Below are positions 25,025 through 33,645 of a stretch of DNA of 64,000 nucleotides, piece after piece (the first letter of the stretch is position 1; every line of letters begins with the position of its first letter). Origin of the DNA: Saccharospirillum sp965652395 (GTDB lineage: Bacteria > Pseudomonadota > Gammaproteobacteria > Pseudomonadales > Natronospirillaceae); the NCBI GenBank assembly GCA_965652395.1, contig CBFGUW010000016.1:1-64000 (forward strand), written 5' to 3'. The notes below the pieces were generated by a model. That model made no database searches. It worked only from the letters and a program-made list of their open reading frames with translations, and was not told where the DNA came from. A program made the translations under genes and the position numbers.

Positions 25025-25657
25025 ATGAAAGCCCTTGCCACCCTAGTCTTTGCAGCCCTCGCCGGCACCACCCTGGCCGAATCGATGAACGTTGCCCATA
25101 TGCACCTCGACCACGTCGCCATCGAATGGGCCGAAACTCCCAACAAACAGGGCTTTCTACCCACCGCCCTGAGTGAGGCCGACATCGCCCAAACCCACAT
25201 GACCCTCGCCGCCAACCCCGGCAATGACCTTGCTGCGGTGAAACTCCACGTCGGGCATGTTCTTCACGCGTTGGACCCGGAGGAACAGGAAACCGGCCCG
25301 GGCTTGGGCTTCGGAGTCGTTGAAGGCGCCGACAATGCTGAAAAACACATGCTCTACGCCGCCCAGTCACCCGGCGCATCCGACAACATCATCGGCAACA
25401 ACCTCAGCGTACGGAACCCACTCAAAAACGCCGAAGCCCTAGCCAAAAAGGCCATTCGTCGCGGCAAAGCCGTATTGAAAGCCGACTCCATGGAAGATGC
25501 CCGGGATGACCTCGAAGCCATGGCCTGGCTGGTCAACGCCATGATTAACGGTATCGATGAAAACGAAGACGGCATGATCGAGGCCGACAAAAAGGAAGGC
25601 GGGTTGATGATCGCCAGCGAGAAACTGGCCGAGATTCGGGCAGCGGAAGGGCTGTAG
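25025..25657 (+). CDS. Secreted protein with an EF-hand-like loop, unknown function
   Basis: A 210-residue protein with a signal peptide (MKALATLVFAALAGTTLAES). The mature part is His-rich near the start (VAHMHLDHVAIEW) and near residues 80 and 110 (LHVGHVLHAL, AEKHMLYAA). It is otherwise helical and polar. At about 176-187 it reads DENEDGMIEADK, close to a calcium-binding EF-hand loop, though the last position is Lys instead of Glu. I do not recognise a family. His residues and the acidic loop suggest metal or heme binding, but this is only an inference. It is transcribed away from the gluconate operon. Confidence 0.7.
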   Translation: MKALATLVFAALAGTTLAESMNVAHMHLDHVAIEWAETPNKQGFLPTALSEADIAQTHMTLAANPGNDLAAVKLHVGHVLHALDPEEQETGPGLGFGVVEGADNAEKHMLYAAQSPGASDNIIGNNLSVRNPLKNAEALAKKAIRRGKAVLKADSMEDARDDLEAMAWLVNAMINGIDENEDGMIEADKKEGGLMIASEKLAEIRAAEGL

Positions 25658-25710
25658 CCCATCCATTGGCCACAACAGGGGGTTGAGACTGACAGCCCGT
25701 CCAAGTCCTA

Positions 25711-26712
25711 TTATTCGAACGGATACTTGAACCCCCACTGCGCCCGCATCTCATCCATCACCGCCATAATCGCCCGGCTTTCATCCAACCGAATGACCGG
25801 GCTCTCAGTTTCACCCGCCTGCAGACACCGAACCACCTCATCCACCTGATAGACAAAACCATTGTCATGATGCTCGAACCGGTGAGGAAGACTTTCGAGG
25901 ACCTGGTTGTTCCCGTCATGCCGATGGTGGGTAAACACATCTCCCGCCTGGAAAGCGGGGTACTCGACATAACCCGCACTGCCATAAATCATCGCCTCGG
26001 TCTTCATTTTCAGGTTGAAACTGGTCGAAATAACCGCTGTCACCCCCGAGGGAAACCGGAACAGATAACTCGCAATCTCATCCACACCCAAATCGCTGAA
26101 ACGGCACATCGACCGCACCTCGCTCGGTGTTTCACCCAGCAGAAAACAAAACAGCGAAATCGGGTAAACCCCCATATCCAACGTCACCCCACCCGCCAAC
26201 TTCGGGTCCTTAATACGGGGCGCATAATGAGGTGGCGCAAAGCCACCGAAACTGGCCGTCAGATGCTTCACTTCACCCAGTGTTCCACTTCGCAACTGCT
26301 CGCGCAGCGCCTGATGGGCAGGCAAAAACCGAGTCCAGATCGCCTCCATCAAAAACAGATTCCGCGCCCGAGCCTCCCGAATCAACTCATCCGCCTCCCG
26401 GGCATTCACCGTGAACGCCTTTTCCACAAGAAGGTGTTTACCGTGTGACAGAGCCAACATTGCGTTTTCATGGTGAAAATTGTGAGTGGTGGCGATGTAC
26501 ACCACATCGATATCGTCCCGCTGCAACAACGCTTCATAACTGTCGTGGGCGGCGATTCCGTATTGAGAGGCAAAATTCTCAGCTTTGCCCGGCGTTCGGG
26601 AGGCTACGGCGATCAGTTGGCTGCCCGGGTTGGATCGAACGGCGTCCGCCAATTTGTGAGCGATGTTTCCCGCGCCGAGGATGCCCCAGCGGATAACAGA
26701 GGTAGATGACAT
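25711..26712 (-). CDS. Gfo/Idh/MocA family NAD(P)-dependent oxidoreductase
   Basis: A 333-residue cytoplasmic oxidoreductase. The N-terminal Rossmann domain has WGILGAGNIAHKLADAV, then DVVYIATTHNFHHENAMLAL, and LLVEKAFTVN in place of the usual EKP motif. The C-terminal domain has GGVTLDMGVYPISL with the catalytic Asp/Tyr region. The EKA(F) form and the GG..LDMGVY sequence are typical of the dihydrodiol dehydrogenase/glucose-fructose oxidoreductase subgroup, which acts on sugars or diols. The exact substrate is unknown. It is a single gene, convergent with the secreted protein at 25025. Confidence 0.87.
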   Translation of the reverse strand: MSSTSVIRWGILGAGNIAHKLADAVRSNPGSQLIAVASRTPGKAENFASQYGIAAHDSYEALLQRDDIDVVYIATTHNFHHENAMLALSHGKHLLVEKAFTVNAREADELIREARARNLFLMEAIWTRFLPAHQALREQLRSGTLGEVKHLTASFGGFAPPHYAPRIKDPKLAGGVTLDMGVYPISLFCFLLGETPSEVRSMCRFSDLGVDEIASYLFRFPSGVTAVISTSFNLKMKTEAMIYGSAGYVEYPAFQAGDVFTHHRHDGNNQVLESLPHRFEHHDNGFVYQVDEVVRCLQAGETESPVIRLDESRAIMAVMDEMRAQWGFKYPFE

Positions 26713-26757
26713 GAACTCTCCCAGGATGCGTTTCTTTTAGAGCGCGACAGGCACAGA

Positions 26758-26866
26758 GCCGGTAGGGGGCAGGCCCGCTTGGGGGCGTCGGCCGCCATGG
26801 ATGGCGGCCGTCGAGCTTACATGGATGTACTTGCAGCGACCCCAAGCGGGCCTGCCCTCTACCGGC
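26758..26866. repeat. Long palindromic intergenic repeat
   Basis: The outer arms 26758-26784 and 26840-26866 are complementary over 27 positions with one mismatch. Inside them a second perfect hairpin is formed at 26790-26810 (GGCCGCCAT, two bases, ATGGCGGCC). The whole unit of 109 bases folds into a cruciform-like structure. Its CGAGCTTACATGGATGTA centre recalls the ERIC-type intergenic repeats of gammaproteobacteria. It is probably one copy of a dispersed non-coding repeat. Confidence 0.75.
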
Positions 26867-26986
26867 GTTTGACCCACGACCACCAAGTAAACAGCCTGCA
26901 AAATGTGACCTATGGCGGTGCCAATGTGGTTGTATTGTGTCAGGGTTAACCGCATTGATCGATATGGATCAAATTGTGAGGTTACC

Positions 26987-27319
26987 ATGACCCATCCCTT
27001 CACTTTGCTATCAAGGTTGCAAACCATGTCACCCGTCACCCGTTTATTGGCCGCCATCCTCGGCCTCGCCGTACTCGTCTTCCTGTTCTGGATCGGGATG
27101 TTCGTCTTCCTCGCCTTCATCGCCGTCGGCCTCGGCCTCGCCGCCATCAACGCCATCAAAATGAAAATCACCGGCCGGCCCCTGTTCGCCAACCGCTTCC
27201 AAAAAGCCTGGGAAGAACAGCAACGCCGCTACCAACAGCGTAACCCCGGAAACTCAGGCCGGGGACGGGTCATTGAAGGGGAAGTGGTGGACAAGGACGA
27301 CGAGAAAGGCTCCAAATAG
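26987..27319 (+). CDS. Small inner-membrane protein, unknown function
   Basis: A 110-residue protein. Residues 20-55 are strongly hydrophobic (LLAAILGLAVLVFLFWIGMFVFLAFIAVGLGLAAINA) and would form one long hairpin or two helices. A basic, glutamine-rich tail follows (KAWEEQQRRYQQR) and then the motif RVIEGEVVDKDD. Short membrane proteins ending in (V)IEGE(F/Y/V) are common in Pseudomonas and relatives, with no assigned role. The ATG at 26987 has GAGG nearby; the frame is open to 26912 but without a ribosome site. Confidence 0.65.
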   Translation: MTHPFTLLSRLQTMSPVTRLLAAILGLAVLVFLFWIGMFVFLAFIAVGLGLAAINAIKMKITGRPLFANRFQKAWEEQQRRYQQRNPGNSGRGRVIEGEVVDKDDEKGSK

Positions 27320-27338
27320 CCTGGAGCCCAAGAAAATC

Positions 27339-27365
27339 GCGTATGAACCGATTCGGCCCATACGC
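27339..27365. terminator. Possible terminator hairpin between convergent genes
   Basis: GCGTATG at 27339-27345 pairs with CATACGC at 27359-27365 around a 13-base loop. It lies in the 58-base gap between the small membrane gene and tatC. There is no T-run, so termination would be weak or Rho-assisted. Confidence 0.35.
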
Positions 27366-27377
27366 ATCTGACAGGGA

Positions 27378-28136
27378 TTATTCCGCCTCAGCGGCCTCTT
27401 CGATCTTGCGCTTCGGAATCAGCCGGCTCATCACCAACCCCAGCTCAAACAACAGCCACATCGGCACCGCCAGGATCGACTGTGAAATCACATCCGGCGG
27501 TGTCACCAGCATGCCGATCACAAAACAACCCACGAAAATATAGGGCCGCTTGGAAGACAAAGTCTCGGTGGTCACCATCCCCGCACGCACCAGCAAAAAG
27601 GTCGCAATCGGAATCTCAAACGCCAGCCCAAAGGCAAAAAACAACTTCAGGCAGAAATCCAACACATTGCCGATATCCGGCATCAAATTGATGTTTTCAG
27701 GCCCCACCGTCGTGAAAAACCCAAAAACCAACGGCAAAACGACGAAATAAACGAACGCCACGCCCGCATAAAACAGCAACACGCTGGAAATAAACAGCGG
27801 GATGGCCACCATGCGCTCATGCTTGTACAGCGCCGGAGCGATAAACCCCCACACCTGATGCAACAGGTAGGGCACCGAGATAAAGATGGCCAACACTATG
27901 GTCAGTTTCAGTGGTACAAAGAAGGGAGACGCCACACCCGTGGCAATGAGCCGACCGTCTTCCGGCAACAACACTTCCAGCGGCCGGGCCAGGATCATGT
28001 AGAGATCCCCGGCCAGAAAATAGAGGCCCAGGAAAACCACAAAAACGACGATCAGGGACTTCACCAGCCGGTCGCGCAGCTCCTTGAGGTGCGCGACCAA
28101 CGGCATGGAGGACTCTTCAGGACTTTCGGTCTTCAT
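27378..28136 (-). CDS. tatC: Sec-independent protein translocase subunit TatC
   Basis: A 252-residue membrane protein with six helices, part of the twin-arginine translocation receptor that exports folded proteins. It shows the N-terminal LVAHLKELRDRLVKSLIVV, PYLLHQVWGFIAPALYKHER, GLAFEIPIATFLLVRAGMV and PPDVISQSILAVPMWLLFELGL, all diagnostic. Its start lies 20 bases inside the end of tatB, which suggests coupling. It is the last gene of a tatABC operon. Confidence 0.96.
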   Translation of the reverse strand: MKTESPEESSMPLVAHLKELRDRLVKSLIVVFVVFLGLYFLAGDLYMILARPLEVLLPEDGRLIATGVASPFFVPLKLTIVLAIFISVPYLLHQVWGFIAPALYKHERMVAIPLFISSVLLFYAGVAFVYFVVLPLVFGFFTTVGPENINLMPDIGNVLDFCLKLFFAFGLAFEIPIATFLLVRAGMVTTETLSSKRPYIFVGCFVIGMLVTPPDVISQSILAVPMWLLFELGLVMSRLIPKRKIEEAAEAE

Positions 28137-28509
28137 CGGTATCGGAATTCTCGTGGACGGTCTCGGTCAGGGGCCTTTGGCCCGGTTCTTCCGAAGGCTG
28201 TGGCGCTTCCGCCTTGGGCGGCTCCGGCGGGACGGAGGGCACCTCGGCGTCTTCGCTGCCGTGAGTGTGCGGCTTCGGCTCGTCGTTGTTGCGGAAGGTC
28301 TGGCCCTCGGTTTCGGCCATGATTTTCTTGTTCAGCTCATCGAGCTTCACTTCCTGTTCGAGCTGATTTTGCAGATTACTCATAAATCGACGCAATTGGC
28401 CGATCTGGCGGCCAATGGTGCGGGCCACGCCGGGCAAACGCTCCGGGCCGATGACCACCATACCGATGATGGCCAGCAACAGCAGCTCAGTAAAACCGAT
28501 ATCGAACAT
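28117..28509 (-). CDS. tatB: Sec-independent protein translocase subunit TatB
   Basis: A 130-residue protein beginning MFDIGFTELLLLAIIGMVVIGPERLPGVARTIG, the standard TatB transmembrane helix with Glu and the GPERLP hinge. It is followed by an amphipathic helix (RQIGQLRRFMSNLQNQLEQEVKLDELNK) and a variable Pro/Glu-rich tail. It binds TatC and Tat signal peptides. It is separated from tatA by 17 bases. Confidence 0.95.
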   Translation of the reverse strand: MFDIGFTELLLLAIIGMVVIGPERLPGVARTIGRQIGQLRRFMSNLQNQLEQEVKLDELNKKIMAETEGQTFRNNDEPKPHTHGSEDAEVPSVPPEPPKAEAPQPSEEPGQRPLTETVHENSDTDEDRKS

Positions 28510-28526
28510 AGGGTGCTCTCAGTGCC

Positions 28527-28787
28527 TTAGTGGGCGCTCTTGTCGGTTTCCTGTTTGGTCTCGGTTTCAGAAAATTGGGCGTCTTTTTTCTCGAGTGCCG
28601 CTTTTTCCGCTGAATCGGTCTTTTCGGAGCCGGATGATTTTTCGTCTTCGTTCATGGCTTTCTTGAAGCTCTTGATCGCACCACCGACGTCACCACCCAG
28701 GCCCTTGAGGCGCTTGGTGCCGAAAATCAGAATGACGATGGCAAGAACGATCAGCAATTGCCAAATTGAGATACCACCAAAACCCAT
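28527..28787 (-). CDS. tatA: Sec-independent protein translocase subunit TatA
   Basis: An 86-residue protein starting MGFGGISIWQLLIVLAIVILIFGTKRLKGLGGDVGGAIKSFKKAM, the typical TatA helix, FGTKRL hinge and amphipathic helix. The charged tail (KSSGSEKTDSAEKAALEKK) is normal. It oligomerises to form the Tat pore. It is the first of tatABC; hisE lies 191 bases upstream, with no gene seen in that gap. Confidence 0.95.
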   Translation of the reverse strand: MGFGGISIWQLLIVLAIVILIFGTKRLKGLGGDVGGAIKSFKKAMNEDEKSSGSEKTDSAEKAALEKKDAQFSETETKQETDKSAH

Positions 28788-28978
28788 CTTCTTATCCTCT
28801 CGGTTTGTTTTCCGGGGTTCTATACAACGTTACCACCGGTACGTCACTGCCTATTTGCGGCCAGACGGAGGCTGGCGTCAACCCCCGATTAATTCCTGTA
28901 CAAGACGGCCCCGACCATACGGGCCGATGCGACCGGCCAATCCTACCAAGGTAGGAGCCCGCCAAACGAGCCTTGATA

Positions 28979-29317
28979 CTATTTCTTGGGGCTTCGGGCG
29001 GCTTTTTCATCCAGACCGGACAGGCCAAAACGACGGGCCAGTTCATTTAGAACATCGTCCGGTTTCAAATCCAACGCCGCCAGCATGACCAGGCTGTGAA
29101 ACCACAGATCCGCGGTTTCATAGACCACTTTATCCTTCAATTGGGCATCAGCCTGAGCGTTCTTGGCCGCGAGAATGGTCTCCGTGGCTTCCTCGCCGAC
29201 TTTCTCCAGAATTTTGTCCAGCCCCTTGGCATAGAGCGAAGCGACATAGGACTCATCGGCCGGAGCGCCTTTACGCGCCTCCAAAGTGTCGGCCAATTCT
29301 TGCAAAACATCGAGCAT
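28979..29317 (-). CDS. hisE: Phosphoribosyl-ATP pyrophosphatase
   Basis: A 112-residue HisE, which hydrolyses phosphoribosyl-ATP to phosphoribosyl-AMP in histidine synthesis. The family motif KILEKVGEEATETILAAKN and the later ETADLWFHSLVMLAALDL are present, carrying the Glu and Asp metal ligands of the MazG-like fold. The ATG at 29317 is preferred to TTG at 29326. In related genomes hisI normally precedes hisE beside tatA; here the next upstream gene is ubiB and no hisI is seen. Confidence 0.93.
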   Translation of the reverse strand: MLDVLQELADTLEARKGAPADESYVASLYAKGLDKILEKVGEEATETILAAKNAQADAQLKDKVVYETADLWFHSLVMLAALDLKPDDVLNELARRFGLSGLDEKAARSPKK

Positions 29318-29355
29318 ATGACACAACCTTTAACGATTTATTGCAGTGTTTTTTT

Positions 29356-29421
29356 GGGAGACGCGGGATGGGAGACGGAAGACGCTGGAACCGCCCCTGC
29401 ATCTCCCGTCAAGCGTCTCCC
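29356..29421. repeat. Dispersed palindromic repeat related to the 94-bp array
   Basis: This element has GGGAGACG at 29356-29363, a second GGGAGACGG-type segment from 29370 and the closing AGCGTCTCCC at 29412-29421, the same building blocks as the tandem array at 23513. It fills the gap between ubiB and hisE and can form a hairpin. Confidence 0.7.
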
Positions 29422-29432
29422 GTTCAGCCTAT

Positions 29433-31058
29433 TCAAGGCCACAGCAGCAACAGCGCCCCAAGCCCCAACCCCGCCCATTGCTTGGCGGAAAGGCTGGCCA
29501 GCCAGGCGCCCGGGTCTCCGGTCCAGAATACAAAGAGCAACAGCACCGTGGCGACCAACCGACGCGTGAGTTTGCGGTTGGCGCGCTGTTGTTCGGCCCG
29601 CAATTCGCTCAATTCCGCCTGAATGCGCTGTTCGACGCCGCCGACCTTGCGCAGATTGAGCAGGGTATCGTGCACCAGATCCGGCATTTGCGGCGCCTTG
29701 GCGATCCAGCCGGGGCCGTGCTGTTGGATGGCTTTTAAGAATCGCTTGGGGCCGACCTGTTCACGCACCCAGCTCTCCAGGAAGGGCTTGGCGGTTTTCC
29801 ACAGGTCAAGCTGTGGATAAAGCTGTCGGCCCAGACCTTCGATGTTGAGCAGGGTTTTCTGCAGCAGCACCAACTGCGGCTGCACGGTCATATCGAAGCG
29901 GCGGGCAGTCTGGAACAGCCGTACCAGCAGCAGGCCGAACGAAATTTCGGCCAGCGGCTTTTCAAAAATGGGCTCGCAAACGCTGCGAATGGCGGCTTCG
30001 AACTCGTTGACGCGGGTGTGGGCGGGCACCCAGCCGGATTCGACGTGCAACTCGGCGACGCGGTAATAATCCCGGTTGAAAAAGGCGAGGAGGTTTTGCG
30101 CCAGGTAGCTTTGGTCCTCCCGGGACAGAGAGCCGACGATGCCGCAGTCAATGCCGATGTACTGGGGCGATTCGGGGTGTTCGCGGCTGACGAAGATATT
30201 GCCGGGGTGCATATCGGCGTGAAAGAAGGAGTCCCGGAACACCTGGGTAAAGAAGATCTCGACGCCCCGTTCCGCCAGCGCCTTCATATTGATGCCGGTC
30301 TCCGCCAGCTGTTCGACATTGGCCACCGGAATACCGCTGATGCGTTCCATGGTCAGCACCGAGCGGCGGGTGTAATCCCAGTGCACCCAAGGCACGTAGA
30401 GCAGTTCGGACCCTTCGAAGTTGCGGCGCAGCGTGGCCATATTGGCACCTTCACGCAACAGATCGAGCTCATCGAGGATGGTTTTGCGGAAATCGTCGAT
30501 CACTTCGATGGGGCGCAGGCGGCGCCCGTCGGGAATGGTGTTGACCAGTTGCGCCATCAACTCCATCAGGCGGATGTCCTTGAGGATAACGCGACGGATG
30601 GCGGGACGAATCACTTTAACAACAACTGACTCCCCATTGGGCAGCCGGGCGGCATGCACCTGGGCAACGGAGGCTGACGCCATGGGTTCTTCGCTGAATT
30701 CGGAGAATAGCGTTTCAATGGAGCCCCCCAGCGACTCCTCGATCACCCGGCGGGCTTTTTTACCGGGGAAGGCGGGCACTCTGTCTTGCAGGTAGGCCAG
30801 CTCCACGGCCATTTCGGCCGGCATCAGATCGCGGCGGGTGGAAAGAATCTGGCCGAACTTAACGAAGACGGGACCAAGGTTTTCCAGCGCCAGGCGCAAA
30901 CGTCGGCCATCGCTGCCGCGCGCGGGGATTATCCAACGCAATGGAAAGAACCAGAGCGCCAGGCGAATCGGCCAGGGCACCTGCTGGTGGAACAACAGAG
31001 TATCGAGCCGGTAGCGGCTGAGAATCCAGGCGATGCGAATCAGTCGAAGGAATGTCAC
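29433..31058 (-). CDS. ubiB: Ubiquinone biosynthesis kinase-like protein UbiB
   Basis: A 541-residue atypical kinase-like ATPase needed for ubiquinone synthesis. It has the ADCK/UbiB signature KFGQILSTRRDLMP, the Ala-rich nucleotide loop ASASVAQVH, VVVKVIRP with the core Lys, and the HADMHPGNIF and IDCGIVG catalytic motifs. Two C-terminal transmembrane segments (VATVLLLFVFWTG, WAGLGLGALLLLWP) anchor it in the inner membrane. The start is GTG at 31058, overlapping the ubiJ stop (GTGA). The much longer open frame upstream runs through ubiJ and is not real. Confidence 0.95.
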   Translation of the reverse strand: MTFLRLIRIAWILSRYRLDTLLFHQQVPWPIRLALWFFPLRWIIPARGSDGRRLRLALENLGPVFVKFGQILSTRRDLMPAEMAVELAYLQDRVPAFPGKKARRVIEESLGGSIETLFSEFSEEPMASASVAQVHAARLPNGESVVVKVIRPAIRRVILKDIRLMELMAQLVNTIPDGRRLRPIEVIDDFRKTILDELDLLREGANMATLRRNFEGSELLYVPWVHWDYTRRSVLTMERISGIPVANVEQLAETGINMKALAERGVEIFFTQVFRDSFFHADMHPGNIFVSREHPESPQYIGIDCGIVGSLSREDQSYLAQNLLAFFNRDYYRVAELHVESGWVPAHTRVNEFEAAIRSVCEPIFEKPLAEISFGLLLVRLFQTARRFDMTVQPQLVLLQKTLLNIEGLGRQLYPQLDLWKTAKPFLESWVREQVGPKRFLKAIQQHGPGWIAKAPQMPDLVHDTLLNLRKVGGVEQRIQAELSELRAEQQRANRKLTRRLVATVLLLFVFWTGDPGAWLASLSAKQWAGLGLGALLLLWP

Positions 31059-31699
31059 CGGGTGGCTTCCCTGTCTCCGAGAATGGTATTCAAACGTTGG
31101 TTGAGCCGGGCCACCCGGGCGGCCAGACGATCCGTTGCCAGGCGGGCGTCGTGAACCGACTCGCTGTGAGCGCGCCACAGGGAGCGGGGCACCAGCCAAT
31201 CGCTTTCTTCGCGCAGAAAGTTTTTCAGCGTGCGGTCGAACGAGCGGCCCTGAGCTTTGACCATGCCCCCGAAAAACCGCAGACCGTCGGCCAGCAGATG
31301 GGCGGGCAGGTCACCCAGGCGGTCGCCCAGAGCCATTTCCCAGTCGATATTCAGCTCGGCCAGGATTTCCTGCAGGGTGAAAAAGGTTCGGGTGTCTCCC
31401 TGAATATCGATCTGATGGGCCATCATGGCCTGGGTTCGGTCATGCGCGCGCAGAACGGCAAACAGATCGGTCGCACGGCCCGCGACCCGGGCGTCCACCT
31501 GATCGGGCCGCTCCAGACCAACCAACACCTGAATGTTTTCGGCATCGCCGTCAATGCTCAAAGCCAGGGTCAGCGAGGGGTCGCTGGTTTCCAGCACCAG
31601 GCTTTTACCGATCAGGCCAGTCAGCCTGCGCCGGGCGACCGGATCGTATTCCAGCGCCCGGTTGATCAGCGTTTGCAGCGGCAATGCCAGCAAGCTCAT
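31055..31699 (-). CDS. ubiJ: Ubiquinone biosynthesis accessory factor UbiJ
   Basis: A 214-residue SCP2-like lipid-binding protein. The N-terminal SCP2 fold (LINRALEYDPVARRRLTGLIGKSLVLE..., ending IDIQGDTRTFFTLQEILAELNIDWEMAL) binds ubiquinone intermediates. The C-terminal coiled-coil (ARLATDRLAARVARLNQRLNTI) is also typical. It assembles the soluble Ubi complex. It lies between ubiE and ubiB, and its ends overlap both neighbours by four bases, giving a tight ubiE-ubiJ-ubiB operon. Confidence 0.93.
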   Translation of the reverse strand: MSLLALPLQTLINRALEYDPVARRRLTGLIGKSLVLETSDPSLTLALSIDGDAENIQVLVGLERPDQVDARVAGRATDLFAVLRAHDRTQAMMAHQIDIQGDTRTFFTLQEILAELNIDWEMALGDRLGDLPAHLLADGLRFFGGMVKAQGRSFDRTLKNFLREESDWLVPRSLWRAHSESVHDARLATDRLAARVARLNQRLNTILGDREATR

Positions 31700-32445
31700 G
31701 CCTTGACCCCACGGTGCAGCGCCACGATGCCACCGGTCAGATTGTGATAGCGCACCTGCACCAGACCGGCGTCTTCCATCATGGCTTTGAGTGTGTCCTG
31801 GTCCGGATGCATACGGATCGACTCCGCCAAATAGCGATAGCTGTCCGGGTCACCGGTCACCGCCCGGCCCATCAACGGCAATGCCTTGAAGGAGTAAAGG
31901 TCGTAGGCCTTACTCAATAGGTCGTTACGCGGTTTGGAGAATTCCAGCACCAGCAGGCGACCGCCGGGCTTCAGTACGCGATTCATCTCGGCCAATGCCT
32001 TTTCCTTGTGGGTCACGTTACGCAGACCAAAGGCAATGGTGATGATATCGAAGCGATTGTCGGGGAAAGGTAGGCTTTCGGCATTGGCCTGAACGGTTTC
32101 CAGGTTACCGGCGATGCCACGATCCGCCAGCCGGTCCCGGCCGACCTTGAGCATGGAATCGTTGATGTCCGCCAGAATAACCTGGCCTTCAGAGCCCACC
32201 CGGCGGGCGAAGTCGTAGCTCAGGTCGCCCGTGCCCCCGGCGATATCCAACACCCGCTGCCCACGCCGCACACCGGACATCTCGATGGTGTACTTCTTCC
32301 ACAGGCGATGCACGCCGAAGGACATCAGGTCGTTCATGACATCGTATTTCGCCGCCACCGAGTGGAACACATCGGCCACTTTTTTTTGTTTCTCGCCGGT
32401 CGGAACCGTCTGGTAACCAAAATGGGTGGTGTCTTTATCTGACAT
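31696..32445 (-). CDS. ubiE: Ubiquinone/menaquinone C-methyltransferase UbiE
   Basis: A 249-residue SAM-dependent methyltransferase that C-methylates the quinone ring. The motifs THFGYQTVP, VLDIAGGTGDL (SAM motif I), FGLRNVTHKEKALAEMNRVLKPGGRLLVLEFSKP and YLAESIRMHPDQ are diagnostic. The ATG at 32445 (MSDKDTTHFGY) matches the family start; the open frame to 32532 would add 29 unrelated residues. It is the first gene of ubiE-ubiJ-ubiB and divergent from hemB. Confidence 0.96.
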   Translation of the reverse strand: MSDKDTTHFGYQTVPTGEKQKKVADVFHSVAAKYDVMNDLMSFGVHRLWKKYTIEMSGVRRGQRVLDIAGGTGDLSYDFARRVGSEGQVILADINDSMLKVGRDRLADRGIAGNLETVQANAESLPFPDNRFDIITIAFGLRNVTHKEKALAEMNRVLKPGGRLLVLEFSKPRNDLLSKAYDLYSFKALPLMGRAVTGDPDSYRYLAESIRMHPDQDTLKAMMEDAGLVQVRYHNLTGGIVALHRGVKA

Positions 32446-32554
32446 GGGTAAAGGCCGGTCGCTGAAAATGAGTGGCCGCATTGTAGCGACTTCGTTGGCC
32501 GGGGGCGACTGAGTTGCTAGTCTATGCGCCAATCAAATTGACCGGAGTCATTCC

Positions 32555-33556
32555 ATGCGCGATTTTCCCCGCACCCGACTGCGCCGACTGCGCGCCCACG
32601 ACTTCTCCCGCCGACTGGTGCGTGAGCATCAATTAAGCGTGAATGACCTGATTTACCCGGTGTTCGTACTGGAAGGGGAACAACAGCGGGAAGCCGTGCC
32701 CTCCATGCCCGGCGTGGAACGGATGTCGATCGACTTACTGGTCGAGGCGGCCAGGGAATGGGTCGCGTTGGGCATCCCCATGGTGGCGCTCTTCCCGGTG
32801 GTACCGGCCGAGGACAAGTCACTGGATGCCGAGGAAGCTTACAACCCCGATGGCCTGGCCCAGCGTGCCGTTCGCGCCCTGAAAGCCGCTTATCCACAGC
32901 TTGGCGTCATGACCGACGTGGCGCTGGACCCCTTTACCACCCATGGCCAGGACGGCATCATCGACGACAACGGCTATGTACTGAACGACGTCACGGTCGA
33001 GACGTTGGTACGCCAGGCACTGTCCCAGGCTGAAGCCGGGGCGGACGTGGTCGCCCCCAGTGACATGATGGACGGCCGCATCGGCGCCATACGCGAGGCA
33101 CTGGAGGACCAGGCCTATATCAACACCCAGATCATGGCCTATTCCGCCAAATACGCCTCAAGCTACTACGGCCCCTTTCGCGATGCCGTCGGCTCGGCAG
33201 GTAACCTGGGCAAAGGCAACAAGGCCACCTACCAGATGGACCCCGGCAACAGCGACGAAGCTCTGCACGAGATCATGCTCGATCTGCAGGAAGGCGCGGA
33301 TATGGTCATGGTCAAACCCGGCATGCCCTATCTCGACATCGTCCGCCGGGTCAAAGACGAGTTCCGCGTGCCCACCTTCGCCTACCAAGTCAGCGGCGAA
33401 TATGCCATGCACCAAGCCGCCGCGCAGAACGGCTGGCTCGACCTCGATAAAGTGATGATGGAGAGCCTACTGGCGTTCAAACGCGCCGGGGCGGACGGCA
33501 TCCTGACGTATTTCGCCGTCGATGCTGCACGCCACTTGGCAAAAAACGACCAATAA
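32555..33556 (+). CDS. hemB: Delta-aminolevulinic acid dehydratase (porphobilinogen synthase)
   Basis: A 333-residue enzyme that condenses two aminolevulinates to porphobilinogen in heme synthesis. The Schiff-base lysines are in AYSAKYASSYYGPFRDA and VMVKPGMPYLD. The metal-binding segment reads TDVALDPFTTHGQDG, with Asp in place of the zinc Cys residues, so it belongs to the magnesium-dependent class found in Pseudomonas. Length is standard. It is divergent from ubiE and followed by trxA after 89 bases. Confidence 0.96.
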   Translation: MRDFPRTRLRRLRAHDFSRRLVREHQLSVNDLIYPVFVLEGEQQREAVPSMPGVERMSIDLLVEAAREWVALGIPMVALFPVVPAEDKSLDAEEAYNPDGLAQRAVRALKAAYPQLGVMTDVALDPFTTHGQDGIIDDNGYVLNDVTVETLVRQALSQAEAGADVVAPSDMMDGRIGAIREALEDQAYINTQIMAYSAKYASSYYGPFRDAVGSAGNLGKGNKATYQMDPGNSDEALHEIMLDLQEGADMVMVKPGMPYLDIVRRVKDEFRVPTFAYQVSGEYAMHQAAAQNGWLDLDKVMMESLLAFKRAGADGILTYFAVDAARHLAKNDQ

Positions 33557-33645
33557 GACCTATTGGGACTTGAAAACCATCGGCGGTGAGGTCATGTTAT
33601 GAGCCTCAAAATCTTCTTAACCAGGAACGAACGGTACAGGACCTG

